From positions 21,402,720 to 21,466,719 of the forward strand of contig JAKSZT010054215.1 in NCBI GenBank assembly GCA_026826555.1: a stretch of DNA of 64,000 nucleotides. Reading direction: 5' to 3'. A program made the position numbers and the translations under genes. Shown in pieces: positions 1-12,265 of this stretch. This stretch comes from Tolypeutes matacus (lineage: Eukaryota > Chordata > Mammalia > Cingulata > Chlamyphoridae). The notes beneath the pieces are model-generated. The model searched no databases, was not told the DNA's origin, and saw only the letters and a program-made list of their open reading frames with translations. Positions within the stretch are counted from its first letter, which is position 1. Each line of letters opens with the position of its first letter.

Positions 1-1479
1 ATGTAAGCTGAGCCTCAGAATTCAGAACTATGCAAAGCTTTTTTTCAAAAGGACTACAAAATGAAATATTTTAACACTATAGTGTAGGGCTTAATACTTA
101 ATTTTATACTCTATTGTGGTAATCTTTTAATTCTATATTATTTACAATTAAATGTACATTTTGATGGGTCCTAGCAATTCTGACAAAGACATTTGCTTGA
201 TCTTGTTAACTACACTTAGAAGACTGGGATGGTTTATATGGTGGGGTATTTATGAAATACCACAAAGGTTCACTATGGATCAATATGTTCCAATGGAAAG
301 CAGAGGAAGTTGATAAAAGGTAACTAAAGTTTAAGGAACATATCTAAAAGGAATAAGAAAAGCAGAAAGATCAGCTTCATTCAAAACAAAATCTTATTAG
401 GGACAAAAAATTTGAATTTCATTAAAGAATATACACTTTTGTATTTTTTTGTTTTTGTTTTTAATCTTAAGATTTGTCAAATACTGAGATCTTGAGTTTT
501 TCCTAAAAAGCCACCATGAATTTACCCATACCTTGTAGTCATTCAAAAATCTTGTTTTTTAAAATTATCACAAAATGTTCATAATTTAATTTGATTAAAA
601 AGTATCATTCTAAACAATATTAGAATATTCTTCCAAATTCATTAACTACTGAATTTCTATATGCATAATTATAACAAAATGGACTGGAAGGAAATAAAAC
701 AAAATGAGAACCCATTGTCTCTCTGGGTATTTGGATTATAAGTAGATCCAATGCTTTATATTTTCTTGTCTTTTCTAAATTATAAGTCAAAGCTTATTTT
801 TTTTGTAATCAGAAAAAAAGTTATGTAAAAATTGTTAAGAATGTACTATCACAGATTTAAAAAGAATGAGTAACCACATGAAAAGAATCCAAATGTGGAG
901 GAAAAAAAAAAAAAACAACCAAAACCAAAAAACCAAATTTCTGTTTTGTTCAAAATGAGTTACAGTAGAAGAAAAACTAGGACACTTGGAGGAGGAGGAA
1001 TGACTTGAACAAAACAAGGATGACATGACACAGGCAAAGATCTTTACATAACAGAGACAAGGTTTGGTGATTATAGCACAAAGTGTTGAATTTCCTCACA
1101 GCTTAAACAGGATCTTCCTAACTTCTGTTAACCTCTTCTCCCATGCCTTACCAAAAAGGACAATGAGTGGTTTACATGCCTCATAGAGTATATGATCGAA
1201 TCACTACTGACTTTATCAAAACACCTGAAAAGAAAATTATTTCGTAAAGAAGGGGGAAAGGCTCTCTTGAATTTTTAAGCATCATCCAGTAAAACATACT
1301 ATCATGTACCTGCTCTGCTCAAGGCGCTATGGAAGACCCAAAGATCTATATCCCCAAAGCCTTTATAACCTAGCAACTTAGAGGCAGTTCCCTAGTTTAT
1401 GAAATAGTTATATTCCTAATGTTAATTTTTTAGGGCAGTTACTTGGAATCCTGAACACACGATCACATAGAAGAAATAC
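1..1479. other. AT-rich intronic DNA, nothing recognised
   Basis: No exon, RNA gene or named repeat is recognised. There are short A/T runs (for example 900-915) and scattered short frames of 60-odd codons that look incidental. Confidence 0.5.
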
Positions 1480-2215
1480 CTCACACTTAGGCATCCTCTC
1501 CAGGCCCATGACTTTAAATACCATCTAAATGCAAATGACTCGCAAATTCCCATCAAACCCTGACCTCTCCTTTGCGCTCCATTCTCATTTACCACCTGTC
1601 TACTTTACATCTCCACTTGGAGGTCTAGGAGGCCCGTTGGTCTTAACGTGAACTTTTGAGTCTGCCCTCCAATTTGCTCCCCACTAATGCTTCCCATTAC
1701 AGTGGCCACTGTCCACTCAGCTATTCAAGCCCAAATTTCCCTGATTCTGCTCTCTTTATCTTTTACACAACTAGTCCACTGGCAAGCCCTAAGGCCTCAA
1801 CTTCCAAAATAAATCCCATCCATCCCTCTGTCCCCATCCTCAATACTATACACCCTGGCATTTAAACCACGCTGTTCTCACATCCAGGTTACGCAACAGC
1901 CTCCTACGGGGCGGCATTTGACACTCACCTCCAGGATAAATCACATCAAGCCACAAGCCTCTTTGCAACTCTCTGCTGCCTTCCTTAAGCATAGAATATA
2001 AACTCCTCTCCATGGCCCACTCAGCCCTCATCCGCCATGGCTCCCATCTGCTCTTCTCCCCTCCTCTCCACCACTCACCCCTTCACGCTGTCTGCCCCAG
2101 CACCACTGGCCTTCCTGCTATTCCTCAAACTCCTCGACCTTACTTCCGACTTGCATCATCCTAGCTGTGCTTCTATCTGAACGCTCCTTCACAGATCTGT
2201 AGGCTGGCTGCTCTC
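1480..2215 (+). mobile_element. LINE L2 fragment (plus strand)
   Basis: CTGACCTCTCCTTTGCGCTC, TACATCTCCACTTGGAGGTC, ACAGCCTCCTACGGGG and CACTGGCCTTCCTGCTATTC follow L2 order in the sense direction. Short open frames here are by-products of this decayed element. Confidence 0.8.
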
Positions 2216-2339
2216 ATGACTTCGTACTGCATCTTCTGAGGAGGGTGCAGTAAAACAGTCTCTATGCTGATAGGAAAGCATATTGGCAATACGAGGATTT
2301 AGAGCCTAATGTTCCTTGACTTAATGATCCCATTTCCAG

Positions 2340-2690
2340 GGCAGTATCATAGAAGCACAATCCAACTAAAAAAAGAATATCTTTTTTTGCACAAAGATAT
2401 TCACAGCACCTTGTCTCATACAAAATATTGAAAACAAATGATTAAGAAGTTGTACATGCATAAGATGGAATGCTGTATATCACATATTGGAATACTAGGT
2501 GACAAAAATAGGCTATTAAAGTCTATTTATATTATGATGCTCATTTGTAAAAAATACACCCACCAAAGACCACTATAAAAGGGAAAAGTCAAAATATTAA
2601 GAGTGAGGTTTTGTTGCTGTTAGCTTTTTTATTCTATTTTCCCCTATATTTTTAAGACTTAGAAAAAATATATCTGTATAACTTCCATGA
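2340..2690 (+). mobile_element. Old L1 (L1M) 3' end
   Basis: It resembles the ORF2 end and 3' UTR of mammalian L1M elements: AAGATGGAATGCTGTATATC, a long TTTGTAAAAAA-like region, then CCCCTATATTTTTAAGAC. It is highly diverged. Confidence 0.55.
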
Positions 2691-2749
2691 TATCACACCG
2701 ATTCAATTGCAAAGACTTTGTAGTATATTGTGTGATAACTTGTAAGTAT

Positions 2750-4200
2750 GTCCTCACTGGCTCTCTTTTTTGTATTTGTCTTGGCTTTTCTCTGTTAATA
2801 GGCATTTACCCTTCTATGTAAACTTTGGGACTATTTTATTTTAAAAAAACCCACCATAGTGGAAATTCTAATTGGAATTGCAACAAATGTACATATTAAT
2901 TTTGGAATAAGTGGTATAGTCATATGGTATTTATTTTACTTTGTTTCATCTCCTGTACACAGATATATTTGTTCAATTTATTCTTAGGTTATTTGCTATT
3001 TTTGTGAAAGAATGCTTAACTTTCATCTATAGGTGCTTAGTTCCAGAAAAGAAATATTTCCATGATAATTTCTGTGGATTTTTTTTTAATACAACTACCT
3101 TAACTTTTCTTAATTCTAGATTTTTTTTTACCAGAAGCTTTCAGGTTTTCTAGACACTTGAACATTTCATTGTCTTATTACATTCACCAGAACCTCTAAT
3201 TAATAATTATTACCAATAGTGTTAATAATTATTAAAGCAGACATCCTTGTCTAATTATTTTAATTGAAATAGTTTTAGTATTTTGCCATTTAAGAAATAG
3301 CTGCTTTTTTTTTTTTTTTAATATATATAGCCTTTTTCATGTTTAAGTAACTTTTAAAAATGCCTATTTTGCTTTTTCAGATTGTATCAGGAATGGCTGC
3401 TAAACTTTACCAAGTACCTTTCAGCCTCTCTTGACCTAGGCATACACATTTCTCCTTCAGTATTTTGGTGTGATAATGGATGATGGTAACAAGAGTTTCT
3501 AATACTGAATTATCCTGGCGTTACTGGAATTAACTCCACAGATTATAATGCATTATCCTTTTGATGCCCTCAGAGCCTATGTCTTAATGAACTATTCTGA
3601 ATTTCTGCATTTAATCTAATAAATGATGTTGGTCTATACCCTTCTTCTTTAAATTATCAGGTTTTAAAATTAAAATTATGGCTTTATAAAATGAACTAGG
3701 AAACTTTCCAAATTTTATCATATCCTAGAATAGTATAAATAACACGGATTTTTCTGGGTTTTAAAGGTCAAGTAAAACTCAGTTGGAAGCCCATCTGGTC
3801 CAGGTGCCTTTTTAAACAATAAACTTTAATCACTTTCCTATCTCTTCTATAGCAATTGATCTACTCAAGTTTTCCATGCTTCCTGGATCAATTTTGGTAA
3901 TTGGTATATTATTACAAAGTCATCTCTACCATTTCCAAATGTGAGGGTGCATATAGCACCCTCCTATGAAGTTTATTATTCTCTCCTATGTCTCCTCCTT
4001 ATTCATATTATTATTTTCCCTTGCTCTCCCTTTTCCTCAATTAGGATGATGGGAGTTTATCAGTTGTTCTTTCTAAATAATCAGCTATTGGATTCATTTA
4101 TTATTTATATTTTCTCTTTTATTAATTTAAACTTATTTTTATCTCAATTTCTTCTTCCTAGTTTCTTTTCATAATTTCTTATGAACCATATTCAATTCCT
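2750..4200 (-). mobile_element. Old L1 (L1M) ORF2 region, antisense
   Basis: Antisense reverse-transcriptase landmarks appear in order. TATGTAAACTTTGGGACTAT and ATTGGAATTGCAACAAATG come first. AATAGTGTTAATAATTATTA with GCAGACATCCTTGTCTAATT and ATCCTGGCGTTACTGGAATT follow. GAAGCCCATCTGGTCCAGGT comes last. Frames are destroyed. Confidence 0.75.
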
Positions 4201-5330
4201 ATATTTTCCATTGTTTTAAAAAATGAAGGCAGCTTCCCCTTTCTAGGTGATATGTTCTATAATCTTTAGAATGTTTACAAAGAAGAAAGAAAAATACTAA
4301 CAATGGAAATTTTAAGAGCCACAATATAAGTAAACAACAGAACTGATAGACTAGTTGGGATTCTAAGAGCAGGGTAGAGAAAGGTTGTCTCTCTTGAGTA
4401 TTGGCACATTTAAACAAAATTCTATCATCTCCCTGACTAAACTAGGTTTTGGCCCTGCATTTCACATTTTGAGAAAAATGATGGGGTTCACGTATAATTT
4501 TAAAACAACAACAAAACAAAAATCTACCACCAAGTAAATCCTGCAGTCAGGTTCCACTTTGCCTAATCTTAAAACTGCTGTCTGTAATGTATTCACAGAC
4601 TCTTGAATCAACAAAGATTCACTCTTCTGCTAGGAAACTGAGCTTAATAACAGCAAGATGTGGCCGTTACCCATTCGGGATGCATTGTCAGCACAGGTTG
4701 ATATATAACTCTTGGTTAATCGGAATCAATCATTTAGACCACTCCTTTTCAAGGGTCAGCAATGTCCCGTTATAAGAAATGACCTTGTGTGCGACAGCTT
4801 CAATTAGCTGCTCTTAGAATCAACACTGAAGGCACAGAGAAAGGGTCTACTTATCCCGGGGGAGCTGCTCTGACCTAATTAGAAGAATGTCAGAGGCCAG
4901 AAGCTAGAAGCAAAGCTGCTAGTATTTCCTTGATCCTCACTACAGGGAACTTTAGAAGACTTTAACAGGTCCCAACCTGGCCTGGGGAAGTTGAAAGGAG
5001 CACTCAAAACCACATTCATTTATGCTCCACTAATTCAGAATCGTTTTTTATGATCTGGAAAGGGTTTGGACTCATGCTTCCATTTTTAGACCCTATGACA
5101 ACAGACTGAGAAAGAGGTTCAACCTACTTATGGGAACAAATTTTAGAAGCTCTGACTCATATGCAAAACAACAAACATGCTAATCATTTATCTGTTGGTT
5201 AAAGCCAGTAACTCCATTTGCCAATACTTGACTAGTCTGTGTTGTTACCATAAGTCCTTAAAGAACTAAACCCAAAAGGAAATTTAATAGCATCTCAAAA
5301 AAATTTTTTTTTACCTTGCTCTTGAATGTA

Positions 5331-5453
5331 TTTTTTTTTTTTTTTAATTAATTAATTAATTTATTTATTTTTTACCGGGAGGTACCGGGGATCGAACCCC
5401 GGTCTCTCCATATGGTAGGCGGACACCGGATCTCTTGAGCCACATCCGTTTCC
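5331..5453 (-). mobile_element. DAS-type tRNA-derived SINE, short (monomer) form
   Basis: The minus strand reads GGATGTGGCTCAAGAGATC, then a box-B-like GGTTCGATCCCCGG, then a (TAAT/TAAA)-rich tail. These match RNA polymerase III internal promoter boxes A and B. A 12-bp target duplication, CTTGAATGTATT, lies at 5321-5332 and 5454-5465, with no mismatch. The family is recognised from the same unit seen four more times in this window and from memory of armadillo DAS-SINEs. Confidence 0.9.
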
Positions 5454-5465
5454 CTTGAATGTATT

Positions 5466-6891
5466 CTTTAGTGAATCCCAACAAGTGAAATTTTACTGGC
5501 AAGCCCCCATTATAATAGAACTCTTTGGTAGTAGGAAACATTTCAATTTTCCAAAGGTCTCTGAAATCTGTGAGGATGTCCCATTTTATTTAGCTATATG
5601 TAGAGTTTGGGAGGGAGAGGGAAGGACTAAAATTTCACCTTACGGGAATAAATTGAATCGCATCCTGTTTAAGGATCAAGAGCCAGATGTCACCTACTAG
5701 TGCATACGTGTGAGTGCTAAGGCAGGGTCAAGGGCATGGTGCACCTGCAGCTACCACCAAGTCACAGAAAGGTCAAAAAGGAAGATCAGAGCTCAGGGAC
5801 CCGAATCTAACATGTCTTCTAGAACTCAGTGGCTGCTTCTGCTCAAGACTGGCAACCCAAGTACCTGAGTCTGTTCCGTTTGCACTGGAAATCACCATCC
5901 TGAGGACACTGCTCCTCTACCCATATATGCACGTAAACCTAACCACCTTGCCCCAGCCTCTGGGGGCTGTGAGGGGCTACTACCCCAGAACTACGACTCA
6001 GACAGATTCAAAGGTTATAAACAAGCATTGTTCCCAATTTCCCGGAAAATCTTTAATATTTGGTTGGTTGTTTTTTCTGCTTGGTAGTCTCATTTCCATA
6101 TGTGAAAATTAAAGAGGAAAATCTGTTTCTCAAAATTCAGTGAAAATCTGCTACTTGTCACAACTAAGAAATAATCCGGTTGGGCCAATTGAAATTTCCA
6201 GGTATTTAAATATCATCCTCTGAAATACTTAAATTTCACTTTCTGATTGAAATATTTCTAAGAATTTGCATTCTCACAAACACCATATATATTAAAGTAT
6301 AAGAAGGGGGTAGATGGCAGAACAAAAGAGTACTGTCATAATACAAATGACAAGAGGGAAGAGGGAAGCTTCGAGAGGCATTTTCTTGTGCTTAGGAGTG
6401 GGACACCTCAGTGCCTTGGGATGACCCCAAATTCCCATCACACGGCAGTACCTGTATACCATGAGGCCCTAAGAAGGTACTGAGGTGGGAATGTGGGAAT
6501 ACTATCAGGTCCTGACTGCACATTAGTGCTGTGGTATTTGCTTCATGAGGTAAAGGACAAGTAGACAATCATGCGTCTCCACTAAACACCCACACACTCT
6601 TCTGCCACCTGTCCCTTCTGTGGGGTAGCCTGTCCCCTTGCCTCTTCTCTTACCTGTCTTCTCTCTACTCCTTCGTATTGGTTCTCTTGCAAATTCTAAC
6701 CAAGTCAGATCACTTCGTATAAGTTGCCATGCCAGGCAAAGCTGAACACGTCAGCCCCAACGCCGTGGGCTGTCCCCTAAGAGCTTACACCTGAGGACAG
6801 GAGGTTGCATCCTGGGGTGATCATAGCTCCACAAGACTAGAAAACTTGGTGTAATCTGTGCCTTTGAAGAGCTGAACTAAGGAAATGAACC
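5466..6891. other. Intronic DNA, nothing recognised
   Basis: Frames of 81 and 132 codons occur here, but they match no known family and lack conservation clues. No repeat was named. Confidence 0.45.
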
Positions 6892-7316
6892 TGTGATGGT
6901 TAGGTTCATGTGTTAACTTGGCCAGGTTGGTCAAGCAAGCCTGTTACTGTGAGGACATTTGGGGGCTTAAATCATCAGTAAATTGGTTGCATCTGTGGCT
7001 GGTGATGTCTATACTGAAAAGATTGCCTCCAACAATGAGAGGTATCATCCAATCAGTTGAAAGCTTTGAAAGGAAAAGTGATTATTTCAGCAGTCAGAAG
7101 AGAGAATTTCCATCCTATTTCAGCCAGCCAGCTTCTCCTGGAGAATTCATGGAAAACCTTCATCAGAGTTCTCAGCTTGCAGCTTGCCCTACAGGATTTG
7201 GACTTGTGCATCCCCACAGTCACGTGAGGCAGTTTTTATAAGATCTCATAATATTTACAGATATCTGTCAGTTGTTTCTAATTTGTTCCCATGCAGTGTG
7301 TACTGTGACTAATACA
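6892..7316 (+). mobile_element. LTR-like solo element (TGTGATGGTT...CTAATACA)
   Basis: It begins TGTGATGGTTAGGTTCATGT and ends GTGACTAATACA, with TG...CA borders. The interior GGTTGGTCAAGCAAGCCTG, CATCCAATCAGTTGAAAGC and TGCCCTACAGGATTTGGACT fits a dispersed mammalian LTR or LTR-like family. No target duplication is clear, and no internal retroviral genes are present. The 107-codon frame inside is incidental. Confidence 0.6.
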
Positions 7317-8441
7317 GTCCACACTGCATAGGAGACATATATGATTCTTCTGAGATTGGTCTTATTTCAATTAAGGGTAATGAAGTAAGTTTTCATTACA
7401 GAAGTTAGTATCTGAACTAGGCCTTCACCAGGTAAGCAGGATTCAGACCCACAGAGAAGCAGGATTCTGGGGCACGTGGAATTGCATGAAGATTGGAAGC
7501 ATGAAAAAATACCAGAACATACATGGGGAACAGCAGGCAGGTCAACTTGGCTAGAACAAAGTGGGAGAGGGGAGGGAAGGGAATGAAAGGGGAATTGGGT
7601 TGGACCAGAAAAATATTCCACCTGCATACAAACTTTCTCCTAATTTTCTTTCTTAATTATGAGTGACTTTCATTTTGTCCCTAAGTATTGAACTATAATA
7701 ACTAAAGGATGGACCTGAAATGTCAAGATTCTACTTTTTAAATGTTTTCTACTATTACTCTAGGCTCCACAATCTCTATCAGCTGCTTCTCCCCAACTCC
7801 CCAACCTCCCCCACTCCTCACTCGCACACACCCTCTAGTCAAAATAACCCAAGCTACTTATGATTATAAAACAAACTTTAAAATATTTCTACCAAAAACA
7901 ATTCTTCTAAATATAACTTCCATCATTTTGAGAAAGGGCAAATATTTTTGCCAGGTGACTATATTTGCCTTTCTTTAATCTCTGTTGTTCCTTCAGCCCT
8001 TTGTGAACACAACAGATTTACTAGGAGTGGTAGCATGGCTCACACCCGTACTAACCTACGCTTGTCCAAGTTCTAGCTGGAATATGGTGACCATAAAGCC
8101 AAATTCATTAGGAATTAATGAAAAGGACTAGTGATCTAAAATCAGGGGACACAAATAGGTCATAACAAAAAGGATACCTAGAATTGGTTCTGCATTACTT
8201 ACAACACCTGGTGGATCATCTTAGAATATCTTGTGGTTATTCATAAAGTAATACTTATTCAATCAGTTTAAATCTCAACTCAAGTATCTTGTGTCGCAGC
8301 ACTCATAACTTATTGGATACCTGTATCTGATGCACATTCTACTTGATTATTGATATGATGCTGGGTTCATGTTTCCCATCTTTTAGTTTTTAATGTTTCA
8401 GCATTGCAGTCTCGCAGAGCATTCGCTATAATTTCTTTTTT

Positions 8442-8678
8442 GAGAGCCTGTTTGAAGGTTCTAGCAGGGGAGCACAGCTACCAGTATACCCTTGACCAAA
8501 GAACGGTCCTCCTCTAGCGGGGAAGGTTGTCCTCTTCGACCGAGCGCACAGCTCTGGGAGGGATGCACGTGGAGCAGTGACGGGGGAAGGGGACACCCGC
8601 CTAGCCAGCCAGATCAGCCGAATCATCCCTGGCGATCAATGGGGTGACAGATGTCACAGCTGGATCTCCCTCACATCC
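8442..8678 (-). pseudogene. 7SK RNA retropseudogene, 3'-truncated
   Basis: Read on the minus strand, it begins GGATGTGAGGG and follows 7SK RNA through GACATCTGTCACCCCATTGA, CTGGCTGGCTAGGCGGGTG and CGGTCGAAGAGGAC. It stops after GCTCTC, near RNA position 237 of about 331. Many substitutions, roughly one in ten by eye against remembered human 7SK, mark it as an older, non-functional copy. A likely imperfect 11-bp target duplication is ATTTCTTTTTT at 8431-8441 and ATTTATTTTTT at 8681-8691. If so, the apparent short A-run at the 3' end is target sequence and the copy is tailless. 7SK normally acts in the nucleus by holding P-TEFb inactive; this copy lacks the 3' stem and terminator. Confidence 0.9.
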
Positions 8679-8949
8679 TCATTTATTTTTTAAGCCTTTG
8701 CGTAAGTGACCCTCAGAAAGATATATAATACTTATAAAACCCTTTATATAATGAACGTTTAATGTTACAAACGTCATGGAAATTCTAAACCTAGCTTTAA
8801 AAAAAGATGAATTAAAGCTCAGAAACATACAATTCCTTTCATGTCACCACCTGTCCCCAGCCAGCACAGTGCCAATATCTTTCAAGGGGTAATTTTCACA
8901 TACTGAGATGCCTGCTTATTCACTTGGCTGGGGGGATCCCATGAAAACC

Positions 8950-9110
8950 CTGCCCATTGGGAACATTAAGGTCTCTATTAGACTGTAAGCAGCATAAAAA
9001 CAAGGGACTTATTTTAATCATCCTTGAATCTCAGGTAGCACCCTTGTCACATATACACCAAAAGCAAAATGCTTATTGTGAACAAGTGCATCATCATGAA
9101 CTATTCTGTA
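8950..9110 (+). mobile_element. LINE L2 3'-end fragment
   Basis: ATTAGACTGTAAGCAGCATA, AAGGGACTTATTTTAATCAT and AATCTCAGGTAGCACC match the conserved L2 3' end in the sense direction. Confidence 0.65.
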
Positions 9111-10349
9111 AATGTCTTAATGCCAACAAATTGAAATGCAGATGGGTACTGTGACAAATCTGTTAATAAAGTTGGCTAGACCTTCAAATTTAAAAAAGGC
9201 TGAATTTTTATCATAAATTATTCTATAAAACTGGTTCTTTCCTGTGGCTAAAAGCAATGGCTTTTCCACTGCAGTTGATATGAACTGGTTTCACTTAAAC
9301 AGTTGTTTACCTGTACAAATCATAAAACACTGAAAAAAGTTTTTTTATTTAATTGCCCCCTTAGCAAATGTAGTACAAAGTCATTATTTTTCAAATGCTA
9401 CACTCTTTTTTAGGGTCTGATTCACTAGTTATCTTCTCAGACAGTCTGGCAAGACTTAATTTATCTAAGCAATCAGCCGCCAGTGGAGAATTTCATTTAA
9501 TTATATAAGAAGTAACCAAAAAAAAAAAAAAAAAAAAACATAAAACATTTTTACCAGTGAGAGCTATTTTAACATCTACTAATTTGGTTGCAGCTAACTT
9601 AGTTTAGGAGAAAAAATCATCTGTTATTTAGTATAAAAAGCTGTCTTTGGAAAGAAAGTTCTTATTCTTGTACAGTTATCAGCACTACATATCATTATAC
9701 TAAAATCTTTCCTATAGGATACTAAAATTCATCACTGCATCTAGATATACTTAGATAGTTGCTTCCATTTCCCAAAAACTGACCTTCCATAAATGAAGTT
9801 TAGGAGACTAGAAATACTAAAGCCAACTGTAAAGGATTTTATTTTTCTTTTGGCAATGCTTTTGTTTAAGCATGCATTCAAACCTAATGTTACCAGTTAT
9901 TAAGACACAGGAAAAAAAAAAAAAAATCCATAGCAGCAGTAAAGCAAAGAAATGGAACCAATAACCTTTATGCCCGGTATACTTACTGGCAAACATTTTA
10001 AGATGCTTGACCTCTGTGAAGAGAAAATGCCCAATAAACCAGATACACGAGGACCTTACAAACCAGCATGAACAGTCATGAAATAAAGAAACAAGAAGAG
10101 ACTTATATAGCAGAGATAAATCCAGAAGGGTAAAAGGGGTGTTGGCTGTCTGCAGAGGAACCAGAGGGCAACGATAACCAGGGAAGACTCCCTGTGAAGA
10201 CATCAATTCTGAACGCCTCACAGGCAGAGAGCGGTGTGGGGAAGGGAGGGGCAGATCGGTAGGTACTTATGAGGAGAGGGTGAATCCACCTCTTGAAACC
10301 TCTGTTTACAACCCCCTGCTGCATCTTTTCCTGTAGGGGCCACTAGACC

Positions 10350-10497
10350 AGCCCTCCTCAACCTGCTTGCGAGTCACCTGAGAACCAGTTAAACAGCAGA
10401 TTCTGTTCAGTACTTCTGGGGCAGGACCTGAGATTCTGCATTTCTAACAAGCTCCCAGGGAGTGCTGTTGGTGTGGGGTCCACACCTTGCACTAGGG
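10350..10497 (-). mobile_element. MER5A-like hAT-Charlie MITE
   Basis: Contains CTCAACCTGCTTGCGAGTCA, CTTCTGGGGCAGGACCTGAG, ATTCTGCATTTCTAACAAGC and GTGTGGGGTCCACACCTTGC, matching the reverse orientation of the MER5A consensus as I remember it. The ends are eroded. Confidence 0.75.
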
Positions 10498-10504
10498 AAC
10501 AGCC

Positions 10505-10665
10505 TGGCCTTTGGCAGGCAGAGGAAAGGTAAATTTGAGAGAAAGAACCTCACCTATTGAACAGGAGATGGCAGACCTGGGCTCGTGGAGTTCTCTTCAC
10601 TTAATGGGTCTCAGATCCTTCATCAGCAAAACAAGAAGGATGCACCCATCTCTAAGGTCTCTTTC
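10505..10665 (+). mobile_element. MIR SINE
   Basis: GCAGACCTGGGCTCGTGGAG, TCACTTAATGGGTCTCAGAT and CCTTCATCAGCAAAACAAGA follow the MIR core (…CTTAACCTCTCTGAGCCTCAG… CTGTAAAATG). Confidence 0.65.
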
Positions 10666-10859
10666 TAGCATTAAAAAAACGGGGCAGGGAGGGAGACTCA
10701 TAGCCTGAAGAGCTACACCTTTTAAATTAGTTATTGGAGAGTAGGACAGAGCTTGGAGGGCTAAAAGGAGCAATTTCTACAAGATAAATAAAGGAAGAAT
10801 TTACCTGCCTCTTCATTCTTATCGCCTTAGTATGCTTTCCCGTACTTAGTATGCCTAGC

Positions 10860-11260
10860 AAAAAATACAGTGACATATGCACAAATCTACTCATTGCAAA
10901 ATAATGGACACGCCTGGAAATAACCCAAATGTCCATCAATAGGGGATTGTCCGAATAAACTAGAGTACACCCACACAAGGAAGAACTATGCAGCTGTAAA
11001 AAGCCCTAGGGGAGCTCTAGGATGTAGGGCTAAGGGAAAAAAAGCAGCGTTCAGAACAGCATGTATAGTCTACTTTTTAAGAAGGAAATACACATATATG
11101 CAAACATTTCTTTATATTTCCAAAATGGACAGTGGAGGGATAAGCCAAAATCTAATAAAAATGGTTACCTGTAGAAACAGAGTGGGACAGGGATGGAAGA
11201 CAGACTTCTCTTAATGTCCCTAACTCTATAGTTACATCTTTGTTGGTGTTTTACTAATTT
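10860..11260 (+). mobile_element. Old L1 (L1M) 3' end
   Basis: AACCCAAATGTCCATCAATA, GGGGATTGTCCGAATAAACT and ATGCAGCTGTAAAAAG are the ORF2 C-terminal region of old L1s. AGAACAGCATGTATAGTCTA and ATGGTTACCTGTAGAAACAG belong to the following 3' UTR. Confidence 0.8.
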
Positions 11261-11409
11261 TTTTTAAAAAAATAAATAAATTTAGGGGGAAAAAACAGAA
11301 ACAAAAGCTAATTATCAAGTTGGTGGTGCAACCATATAAAGAAACATTATTTTACTTGACTTTGAAGTGTGTTTATATTGAACATTCCTAATGGTATATC
11401 ACTAAGGGG

Positions 11410-11560
11410 AAAAAAACTGCACTTGGTAGCAATAAAAATGGCAAAAGGCTGATCACTGTTGAAGCTGGGTAACCATGTGTCATTATGTTATTTGCTATCA
11501 TGCTATTTTTCTCTATTTTTTTATGTCTGAAAATGTCATTAACAAAAAATTAAGTTTATC
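11410..11560 (+). mobile_element. Old L1-type 3' end fragment
   Basis: TGATCACTGTTGAAGCTGGG, TCATTATGTTATTTGCTATC and TATGTCTGAAAATGTCATTA resemble a recurring L1M 3' terminus. Confidence 0.55.
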
Positions 11561-12024
11561 AATCATCAACACTCACACACAACGAGCAAGAATGAAAGAG
11601 AGCACAGGTTGGCACAAAGCCAGCCTTAGTCCACCAAATTGAATGTTGAAATTCCTATCATAAAATCTACACATACAAGTAGGCAAAGGGGGGCCCCCAG
11701 CTCCTACTGCAAGTAACATTTTAAGCATCTGTATAGATCATATTGCATAGAAATATTTTATATTATCTCATTCTGTTTTCTGAAGGAAAAAAAAAAAAAT
11801 ACAGGACGACCATCGTTTCCATTTCACTGCTGAGGTAACCCACTCAAATGGATTCAAACTCAAGTTCTATCTCCAAGTTCAGTGTTCTTTGCACCCCACC
11901 AGAGCTTTTCATACTGCCTCCCTCGTGCCCACCCTAAAGAGGGGAATACAGGCAGGGGTAAGGGCGGAGACTGAACTTAAAAAAAAAAAAAAAAAAAACA
12001 CCTAAAAACTGATAGCAATCTTTT

Positions 12025-12265
12025 TGTTTTTTTTTTTACTAAACTTTTATTTTAGAACAGTTTTGACTTGCAGAATTATTGCAAAGATAATATGGGGAGT
12101 TCCCATATATCCCACATTGTTTCCCTTATTTTTAACATCTTACATTAGTATGGCACATTTGTCACAATTAATGAAACAATATTGATATATTATCAACCAA
12201 AGCCCATATATCTAGATTTCTTCTGTTTTCCTTGTTACCATTTTCCTGTTCCAGGATGGAATTTT
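12025..12265 (-). mobile_element. Old L1 3' UTR fragment, antisense
   Basis: GCAAAGATAATATGGGGAGT, TCCCATATATCCCACATTGT, TTAACATCTTACATTAGTAT and CACATTTGTCACAATTAATG form a well-known antisense L1M 3' UTR segment. Confidence 0.7.

Noticed and set aside
6918..7241. 107-codon frame
   Set aside because: It lies wholly inside an LTR-like repeat and has no protein character.
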